From Chlorella sorokiniana (Eukaryota; Chlorophyta; Trebouxiophyceae; Chlorellales; Chlorellaceae): a stretch of DNA of 64,000 nucleotides. The DNA lies in the NCBI GenBank assembly GCA_025917655.1, contig CP084619.1, forward strand, positions 3,887,001-3,951,000, given 5' to 3'. Below, one piece after another: positions 53,509 through 61,300 of this stretch; within the stretch, counting starts at the first letter, position 1, and each line of letters opens with the position of its first letter. The translations under genes were made by a program, and so were the position numbers. A model generated the notes under the pieces. It had not been told where the DNA came from, searched no databases, and saw nothing but the letters and a program-made list of their open reading frames with translations.

Positions 53509-54447
53509 ATGCCTCCCACGCAGCAGATCAGGGGCTACAAGAACGGTCCAGCGGATGACCAAGATCTGTATAGTGCGTGCCTGCTGCTGTCGCTCGGCTG
53601 TAAAGCTTGTGATGCGTGGTGTTGGCCGGGTGCACTGCTCACCTTGTATGTTTCCATCATCATGCTTACGTTTGTTTTGCCCTCTCTGCCTGGCATGCGC
53701 CGCCCGTCCCCTGTTCCCCTGGGCAGCAACCATGGTTGTCTTTGAGCGCCTCACGTACGCCCAGGTCCAAGAGCGAAAGAAGAGGTTTGACATCACGCAC
53801 ACCGCAGTCTTGGTGCGTGTGTGTGGTGAATTGGGGATTTGATTGTTACTGTGCGCCAGCACGCTTTGCTGCCTGATGGATTGCCTTGAATGCTGCAACC
53901 ATTGCATTTGCGGTCCGGTGACTGTGCTCCTACTTTCAAAGCTGGGCATATGGAGTGTCTCCTGCCATGGCTGACTGCCCTTGTTCCTGCCTGCTCTCAC
54001 GTCGAACAAACTGGATTAGCAGATAGATGAGCCAACTCAGTACCAGCAGGTGCGTGCAGTGCACTGCACATGTGCGTTTGTATCTGGTTGCTACGGCTGA
54101 GTGCTTCCTTAATTTTGGAAAGTCTCCTTCCCAGCACCCCTCCGGCCTTGCTTCACGATGCAGCTGTAGCCTACCATCTCTTTCAGTCCTGCCCTGCCTG
54201 CCTTACCCTGACGCAGGCGCAAGCCAAAAAGTTGGCTGACGTCGAGGCGAGGCTTCGCACAGTGGAGGCGGATGTGCGCCATTGGAAAAATACTGCAGCT
54301 GACGTTGAGAAGAGGCTTTACGAAGCGGAGAGGGATGTGCGCTTCTGGAACAATTTCGCAACTGGCGCGGTCTGGACAAGCGCCTTCATGGGGGCAAGCT
54401 GTATTGCCGGGTTCATATTGATCAAAGTGTTGGAGCCTGTGACGTGA
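53509..54447 (+). CDS. Coiled-coil membrane protein, family member 2
   Basis: Exons 53509-53572, 53727-53812, 54023-54049, 54217-54447; 408 nt, 135 residues, phases consistent, no frame break. MPPTQQIRGYKNGPADDQ begins it, then FERLTYAQVQERKKRFDITH. A tiny 9-codon exon (IDEPTQYQQ) follows, then a regular coiled coil with an internal repeat: LADVEARLRTVEADVRHWKN and AADVEKRLYEAERDVRFWNN. It ends with one membrane helix (WTSAFMGASCIAGFILIKVL) and a short tail. No named family recognised. A tail-anchored coiled-coil protein is the simplest reading. The segment from its second intron to the start of exon 4 is duplicated at 55530-55936, and its coiled-coil type recurs in the inverted repeat at 56.2-56.4 kb. 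Confidence 0.64.
53835..54216 (+). repeat. Direct duplication D, copy 1 (introns 2-3 and mini-exon of member 2)
   Basis: Collinear with 55530-55936. Shared landmarks: aatgctgcaacc, gtgctcctactt, ttgttcctgcctgc, the mini-exon ending taccagcaggtgcgtg, tgagtgctt, cagctgtagcct, and tgacgcag at the acceptor. Identity by eye about 70-75 percent with small gaps. Confidence 0.75.
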
Positions 54448-54939
54448 TACTGGCTTTGCCCGGTCGGGGCTTCGCTCCTCAATGTCCCCTTCATCGATGT
54501 ACATCAGTCATGCTTGTTGTATACGCCGGTCCTGTTTCTTATATCTGTGGTTCGTGACAACCAGAGTTCATTGCGCCAGTGCGCTGCTTTGTTGGGCGCA
54601 CAGCCTCCCATATCCAGTGTCCCAAATTTATGCATTGGCTGTCTCTTGGCGCGCACGCCCTGCATGCCCTTCTCAACTGTATTTTTGCCACTCCTAAATG
54701 TTAAATCGCTGTACCTGAGCAAAGTCAAAAGAACGCTTTGAATGATTCCGTAGCTGGATGGGCGGTTTTCCAGCCTCACCTCAGAAGTGTCTGATCTACC
54801 CTGCTCCCATCATGCCCTTGCTACTGAGCAGGCTGCTGTGTGGCGTGACGTGCCCCAGCCAATCTGGCAGTAAGTACGCCTCGCCCGCCACCGCACAGTT
54901 TGGCTGCCTGGTAGGCCGCTGCTGATGGCGGCTGCCTTG
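54448..54939. other. Spacer between member 2 and the decayed membrane-anchor copy
   Basis: About 490 bp, relatively AT-rich, 3' UTR of member 2 then sequence with no coding pattern. Around 54830-54920 (caggctgctgtgtggcgtgac, cgcacagtttggctgcctgg) it begins to resemble parts of the MoxR 3' exon and of member 1. Confidence 0.3.
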
Positions 54940-55176
54940 GTTGGGTTTTCAATGGCTGCCGCGGCGCACATCTACCACACTTTCCACCTCACCATCTACA
55001 CGGAGCAGCATTGCTGGTGGCCGCTGCTGCTCTGGCCCCTGCTGCTGCTGTTTTCCTCCAAGTCCAGGCAACAGCCCCCCGGCGGCGCTTACCGCCGGCG
55101 GCAGGCTGGCCCGGCGGCATGGGCGGGGCAGATGGCGGCGGCTACTGACTTCGTCCCAGCAGCTAATGCTGCATGA
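54940..55176 (+). pseudogene. Decayed copy of member 1 last exon
   Basis: The frame reads MAAAAHIYHTFHLTIYTEQH then WWPLLLWPLLLLFSSKSRQQ and ends FVPAANAA, matching member 1 FHLTIYKEQHRWWLLLLWPLL and its FVPSS end. The upstream exons (coiled coil, Gly loop) are missing. Possibly still transcribed but truncated. Confidence 0.7.
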
Positions 55177-55310
55177 CCAATGCTCAGTGCAGTCCCCTGC
55201 TGTACTCCACCTTTTTGCCTGTACGTTGTTCAACGAAACCTTATGCGGGCTTCTTTGATCCAAAGGCCTTAAAGTACTTTGGCAAGTCAAAGCAAGAAGG
55301 GCCCGGTCCC

Positions 55311-55510
55311 GGAAGTGAGCACTGAGCCGCCACAAGGGCCTTGGACCTCGCCCTGCACCTCCAGAATGCTGCGTTCACAGGGTGCTCGCCTGGGAAGGCC
55401 CCTGCTGGCCCGTGGGATGGCCTCCCAGGCAAGCAGGACAAGAGGCAGGGGAAGGCAGCAGGCCGCGGCTGGGCACCCAGGCCGCGGCGGCAGCGGCAGA
55501 GGGGCCCGAG
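55311..55510 (+). repeat. Segmental repeat R, copy 2
   Basis: Same block order as R1 and R3, closest to R3 (both preceded by tgatccaaaggcctta and ggcaagtcaaagcaagaa). It ends in gagtgcgtcacgg, corresponding to the MnSOD leader, but the start codon region is lost. Confidence 0.8.
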
Positions 55511-55529
55511 TGCGTCACGGGAAGGGTTG

Positions 55530-55936
55530 GGGAGTTGAATGCTACTGTGCGGCTTGCTGCTGATGGAGTGGCGTGAATGCTGCAACCCCTTGCGTTGCTA
55601 CGTGTGCTGTGCTCCTACTTGCGAAGCTAGGCACGGAGTGTCTTCGGCCATGATTGTCTTTGTTCCTGCCTGCCCTCGTGCAAGATCAAACTGGATAAGC
55701 TGATAGACGGGCAAACACCGTACCAGCAGGTGCGTGAAGTGTGTCTGTGTGTAATTGGTTGCAGTGCCCGTCTGTACGGTTGAGTGCTTGCTTTTCGTGG
55801 AACAATCTCTTAGTTGTGACAATCTCTTTCCCATCGCGATTTGCACCCGTCCGATCTTGCAGCATGGGACAGCTGTAGCCTCCATCACTCTCAAACTTGC
55901 GCTGCCTGCCTTGCCTGCTTTACTTTGACGCAGATG
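55530..55936 (+). repeat. Direct duplication D, copy 2 (fragment of member 2)
   Basis: Partner of 53835-54216. The mini-exon is recognisable (LIDGQTPYQQ followed by gtgcgtga), as are both flanking introns. At the acceptor where the coiled-coil exon should begin (tgacgcag, 55936), the sequence instead enters the inverted repeat. So this is a broken copy of member 2. Confidence 0.75.
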
Positions 55937-56071
55937 CAGGCTGGCCCGTCCATGCCGCCGGGCCAAGCCAGCCGCCGGCGCACCGCCGCCGGGGTATGGA
56001 TGAAAAGAGGAGCAGCAGGGCCCAGAGCAGCAGCAGCCACCAGCGGTGCTGCTGCTTGTAACCTGCCAGTA

Positions 56072-56317
56072 TCAGGTTGCAGGAATGAATCTGTACTCGG
56101 CAGCGCCAGGTGACCCCAGGGCGCCTAAGACGCCAGCCAGGTAGGACGCGCCCAGTGCTTTCGTCTTCCAATCAGCGAGCTGGTGCACGTCTACCTCCAC
56201 TTTGTTGAGCTTTTCTTCAAGCTTCTTCTCCACTTCGTGGAGCTGTTCCTCAAGCTTCTTCTCGACATCGTCCAACTTTGTGCTTTGCGCTTGCGACGTA
56301 ACAGGCGCAAGGCACAA
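56072..56317 (-). pseudogene. Coiled-coil fragment in the left arm (minus strand)
   Basis: Open frame with heptad-like DDVEKKLEEQLHEVEKKLEE, then LADWKTKALGASYLAGVLGA (weak membrane helix) and a stop after YRFIPAT. It begins at the palindrome centre, so it has no upstream exon or promoter of its own on that side. A rearranged piece of the same family. Confidence 0.55.
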
Positions 56318-56319
56318 AG

Positions 56320-56541
56320 TTGGACGATGTCGAGAAGAAGCTTGAGGAACAGCTCAACGAAGTGCAGAAGAAGCTTGAAGCAAAGCTCAACAAAGTGGAG
56401 GTTAGGCGCCCTGGGGTCACTCGGCGCCATCGTATACAGATTTCTTCTTGCCACCTGATACTGGCAGGTTGCAAGGAGCAGCACCGCTTTTGGCCTGCTG
56501 TTGCTTTGGCCCCTGCTGCTGCTGTTTTTGTCCGAACCTAG
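56320..56541 (+). pseudogene. Coiled-coil fragment in the right arm (plus strand)
   Basis: Mirror image of the left-arm frame: MDDVEKKLEEQLNEVQKKLE, then the frame runs into a shifted anchor segment and stops. The LADWKTKALG part is deleted, as the ~65 bp difference between arms shows. Confidence 0.55.
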
Positions 56542-56798
56542 GCAGCAGCTCCTGGCGGCGGTGCGCCGGCGGCATGCCCGGCGGCATGGACGGGCCAGAT
56601 GACGGCGGCTACAGAATTTTTTCCAGCAACTAATGATGTTTGCATGGCTAATGCTCAGTCCAGTCCCCTGCCCCACACTGCTGTACTTCACCTGTATGCC
56701 TGTACGCTGTTCAACAAAACCTCATGCGGGGAGCACCTTCTTTGATCCAAAGGCCTTAAGAGTAATTTGGCAAGTCAAAGCAAGAAAGGTCCGGTCCA

Positions 56799-57020
56799 GG
56801 AAGTGAGCACTGAGCCGCCCCAAGGGCCTTGGACCCCGCCCTGCACCCCCAGAATGCTTCGTTCGCAGGGTGCTCGCCTGGGAAGGCCCCTGCTGGCCCG
56901 TGGGATGGCCTCCCAGGCAAGCAGGACAGGAGGCAGGGGGTGAGGCTGGGACGCGGCTGGGCACCCAGGCGGCGGCGGCAGCGGCAGAAGAGGGGGCCGG
57001 AGTGCGTTACCCGTGCATGG
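56799..57020 (+). repeat. Segmental repeat R, copy 3 (functional MnSOD 5' region)
   Basis: Third copy of the block, running without a break into the MnSOD leader and its ATG at 57017. An upstream ATG at 56870 inside the repeat is in frame with MnSOD, so the repeat may also supply an N-terminal extension. Confidence 0.8.
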
Positions 57021-58040
57021 CCATCGCTCAGCTTCAGGGCTGTGCGACCCCCTCCTGCACCATCGTTCAGGTGCGGCTGCCCGATCTGCCCTACGACTAC
57101 GGCGCTCTGGAGCCGGTGATCAGCGGAGAGATCATGGAGCTCCACCACAAGAAGCACCACCAGGTATCCCTGCGGTGCAATCGCTCCTAACCAACGTTGA
57201 GAGCGGCAACGCGCGCTGCGGCACCCCACCGTGCCCTCGCCGCCCTCCGCAGGCCTACGTCACAGGCGCCAACAAGGCGCTGGAGCAGTACAGCGAGGCG
57301 GAGCAGCGCGGCGACGTCGCCGCCATGCTGGCGCTGCTGCCCGCGCTCAAGTTCAACGGCGGCGGCCACATCAACCACTCCCAGTTCTGGAACAATCTGG
57401 TCCCCGAGAAGGTGCGCAACCCTGCCGATGCCGCTGTCCAACAACACTAGTACCACAGGGCTGCCAGGGCTGTGCCGTGGGCGGGGTCCTCACAGACGCG
57501 CTTGGCATGCCCCCTGCCCCGTGCGCCGTCGCCTCCAGGACTACCGCCCCCCAGCGGCTCGCTGGAGGAGGCCATCAACGCCCAGTACGGCGACCTGGAC
57601 GGGCTGGTGGCCAAGTTCAACGCGGCGGCGGCGGGGGTGCAGGGCTCGGGGTGGGCCTGGCTGGCGTGGAGCCCCGAGGCCCAGGGCCTGGCCATCTCCA
57701 CCACCCCCAACCAGGACCCGCTGCAGCCCACCACGGGGCTGGTGCCGCTGCTTGGGGTGGACGTGTGGTGAGCGCCGCTTGGACCCGGGGAGCCAGGGGC
57801 CAGGGGGCAGGGCCGTGCCCAGCCTCCAGCCTGCAGCTTTTGAAGGCCTCCGGCTTGTGGCTGTCCTTGCTACCACCCTTTCGCCCCCTACACCACGCCA
57901 CCTGCCACCCCTCCTCCCTGCAGGGAGCATGCCTACTACCTGCAGTACAAGAACGCCCGGCCCGACTACTTGAAGGAGGTGTGGCGCGTGGTGAACTGGC
58001 GCGACGTGGGCGCCGCTTCCAGGAGGCCACTGGGCAGTGA
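57017..58040 (+). CDS. Manganese superoxide dismutase
   Basis: Converts superoxide to oxygen and hydrogen peroxide. Exons 57017-57163, 57253-57411, 57539-57767, 57924-58040. Mn/Fe-SOD blocks: [42 protein letters not shown] (the Mn-type GGGHINHS), [41 protein letters not shown]. Metal ligands: His of HHKKHH, His of NHS, Asp and His of DVWEH, all present. Two breaks: 57547-57552 (CCCCCC) before SGSLEEA, and near 58013 before RFQEATGQ. Adding one C to each gives 217 residues with every intron phase correct. The usual mitochondrial leader is short or absent from the 57017 start; an in-frame ATG at 56870 would add 49 residues. Location in the cell is therefore unclear. Confidence 0.88.
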
Positions 58041-58340
58041 AAGCGCCCAGCGCCTGCGGCCGTAGGCCTGCCCCGACTGCCCTTCCCAGCCACCGCCCTC
58101 CTGGCCAGGTCCTGTGCCTGATCAGATGCTCTTCGGCGTGCAGCGACATACTATTCCAGCGAAACATCAACAAATCAAGCGGAAAACGAGCTTTATTGCG
58201 CAAGATAGCAAGCAAGACAAGGCAGTGGTATGCAAACAGCAAAGAGCAAGATAGAGACTCCCCACCAGCAGTGGACGGCTAGCTTATGCACGGAGGGCTG
58301 CTGGACCTTCGGGGTTTGCGTGGAGCAGCAGTGGGGCGCC
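58041..58340. other. Convergent intergenic region, MnSOD / VPS13
   Basis: Only ~300 bp separate the two stops. The middle (58135-58260) is A-rich with no coding pattern. The two 3' UTRs probably meet or overlap here. Confidence 0.4.
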
Positions 58341-61300
58341 CTAGACGGCCTGCTCCCTCTGGGAGCGCCTGCTGGCCTCTCGCTCCTCGACGCTCACAAC
58401 GGTGCGCGGCACCCCAGCAGGGGGCGGGTCTAGGGAGCGCATCGGCACAAATGTGCTCAGGCGGTTGTCCACCTGTGCGGGTGTGGACAGGGGGCAGAGC
58501 TCCAGCGCCTCAGGCGGTGGAAGCGTGCTGTATGTGCTGCATGGCTGCGCTGGCGAGGCACACGGGCTGGAAACGCACGCAGCCGCCACGTCGGCGGCGG
58601 CCCTTTGCAAGGGGTTGCAAGCGGCGGCTGATCGGCCGCACACCTGCCACACAGACACCTTCCACGTCTCAGGGTGGTGCGCTTTGTGCTGGCGCAAAGA
58701 CCCTGTGCGGCTGCTGCCTGCCAGCTGCGCGGCAGCTGCCCGCAGAGCAGGCTGCGGGTCGTAGTGCCAGATGGGCGAGTTGAAGACGCCGGTGGCAGCA
58801 GTCAAATCGCTCCTGCAGGAATGGGGCGGGAAAGGGGGCGACAGCTCGTATGGAACATCAGCCGGCTGGAGAATGTTGGCTGAAGGCAGTCATGAAGGCA
58901 ATAACATGTGGCTGCAGCCTGATTTCCATGGCAACCGTAAACTAAGCTCTTTCATCATCCCAGGCCTTGAATCCCCCCAAGCCACCTCCGCTGCAAGCTC
59001 CTGGCACCGCTCGCTGCTGCCAGAAGCCATGCCTCGCGGCCAAAGCAGCCTGCACCGCCTGCGGGTGCTCTCACCTGATGCACAGGTACTCATCGGTGGC
59101 TGGCACCTCAGGTTTCCCCCGCACAACCGCCCCCAACGCGGAGTAACCGGGCGGTGCCACGGGCATCCACATCGTCACGGGCGCTGGCCGTTGTGGCGCC
59201 AGATGAGGGAATACTCCTTGGGACGCGCCACCAGCGGAGGCTCGCCCTCGTTTGCCCTGGAACAGGGGGGCACCGCGATCCGCGAGATGGCAAAGAGGGT
59301 CAGCGCACAGAACAAGGCTGCCCGCTGGGGGCGCAGGGCTGGCAGGCAACGCCATGCATCATCGCAGGCAAACGGCGCCCATTCACGCGGCTGCACCCTG
59401 TTGGGCCATGCAGGCGCCTAGCCATGCGCGCGCGCCCCTCCCGCCCCCACACACCGCACACACACACCCTTCCCTTACCTGATGTGCAGGCTGGCGTCGT
59501 CGCGGAAGCAGGGCACCGGTGTAGCGGGCGGGTCCAGGCCCAGACCCACACGCGCCCACGGCCCGGTAGCCTGGTGGGGGAAGTGGGAATGTAGTGTGGA
59601 GGTGGTATGAGGGCGGGCAGAGGGGGGGGGGGGGGATTTGAAGGGAGGCCGGGCGTGCCAAGGTGCGCTGCAGCGACGCAGGCCAAACGCGTGGCAGGGC
59701 CGGCGTGTGGCGGCGGCTTTGCCAGCACGGCCACCCACCTGTGGGCGCGGCCGGCCTCCAGAAGCTGACCACCGGCTGCTTCTTGGGGTTGGTGTGCCAG
59801 GTCAGCGCAAAGTCCAGGCACGGCATGCGGAGCGGCAGCTGCTCCACCGCCGTGCCCGCCGGCAGCCGCGTGGCGGCGTCGTGCCGCGCGCTCCACTGCT
59901 GGTTGCGGCGCAGAGGGTCCAAATAGTACTTGCGCAGCACCTGGCAGCAGTTTGGCAGTACATTGTATCGATAGTGCAGTTTAACAGCGGGCGTAGCAGT
60001 CAGAACAGAGAGGCGGAGACAAGAGGGAGAGGCCAGGCATGCATGCAGTGGAAGCCGTGGCAAGCACCGCTGCAGGCCACCCACCTGCTCCGCCTCCAGC
60101 TTGACCTGCGGCGCCTGCGGCGTATTCTCAAAGCACTTGAGCTGGTGCGCCAGGCTCTCCGCCTCCTGCTGGACACGCCAAGGCGGCAAAGCAAGAAGTC
60201 AACACCCTACAGGAGCCCTGCTTGTGGCAGGTTCAGCGACAGACATGCAGTCCTGCCTGCCGGCGGCAGGCATGCACGCGCATGCGCTGCGTCGCTCCCC
60301 GCCGCCCACCGGCTGGTCCAGCTTCCCCTTTCGGTGCACCACCAGCCGGTCTGGGTAGCGCATCTCCCGGCTCCAGCGTAGCTCTAGTGCCAGCACGTCT
60401 TCCCAGCGCACTGCAGGCGGGGGTGGGGCGGCAGGGGATCCCCCATGGGGACGCCGTCGGGCGGCCGATGCATCCACAGCAGCTGCCCGCTGCGGCGCTC
60501 TTCAAGCGACCGCCAGGGCAGCGCAGACGGGGAGCTGCTGCTGGCAGCGCACCTCGCCACTGCACCTCGCCAGGCGGCACGTCGCTCACAGCTGCAGCTC
60601 CTGTGGGGGCAGGGTGCAAGGCAGCAGCTGCATGACGAGCGGGTTCCCTGGCGCTTCACGCAGCAGGATCCGAGCAGAAGGGCCCCCGCCACAGACGCAG
60701 CCCATGCGTCGCCCGGCCTGCTCACCGATCTCGGCTGCGCCGTCCAGCTGGGTGAAGCCAGGGCGTGCACCAGCAGCAGGCCGGCGCTGGTGAGGAGGAC
60801 CACGCGGTCCTCGGGCAGCACAAAGTGCTCCTCGTAAGCCTCTGCGGGGGCGAGGAGCAGGCGCAGGCGTGGCTGGGCGGCGAGCAAGACGTCACCAAGG
60901 GCTGCAGGAGCAAGATTGAGGTCACGGTAGCTGCACGGCAGGGTTCACTACACAGGGTGGCACGCACAGCGAGGCTGAGGCACAGGCAAGGAACAGCTGC
61001 GCACCTGTGATCGCTGCCCCTGCACGCTTGCTGCGCAGCCCGGCGGGCGTGGAGAGCAGCGTGTTGCGCAGCAGGGCCTGCCCAATCTCCTCGACGCGCG
61101 ACTGCGCGGGAGCGGGGAACACGCGGCAAGAGCAGGGATGATGGGAGCGACACACGCTGCTTCAACGATTCACATTGCCATGCCGCCTAGCGCCCTTCAC
61201 CCCTGGCAACCAGCTTCAGTCAATGACTTGGCGATGCTGAGCCCCCCTCTCACCTGCTTGGTGGATCCGTCGCGCACCAGCGGCAGCAGCCGCCCTCGCC

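Larger units (their letters stand above)
55941..56599. repeat. Large inverted repeat (long hairpin) of coiled-coil/membrane-anchor gene fragments
   Basis: Left arm 55941-56291, right arm 56304-56599, loop about 12 bases (tgcgacgtaaca). Near the centre, at least 26 bases pair perfectly (56255-56280 region), and the next ~100 bp match with about five mismatches. Further out, the arms pair through caggttgca, agcagcaccgc, the leucine-rich anchor segment, and cccgtccatgccgccggg. The left arm carries ~65 bp not in the right (about 56130-56195). Read outward from the centre, each arm encodes LDDVEKKLEEQL-type coiled coil, then a member-1-like anchor: left on the minus strand, right on the plus strand. 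Confidence 0.88.

Noticed and set aside
55941-56599. MITE or terminal-inverted-repeat transposon
   Set aside because: Arms meet at a ~12-base loop and consist of host gene fragments; no internal region, no target-site duplication recognised. An inverted duplication fits better.
57471-57550. Alternative splice acceptor to explain the MnSOD frame change
   Set aside because: The AG before CGGCTCGCTGG gives the wrong phase; a missing C in the CCCCCC run makes all four exons phase correctly.
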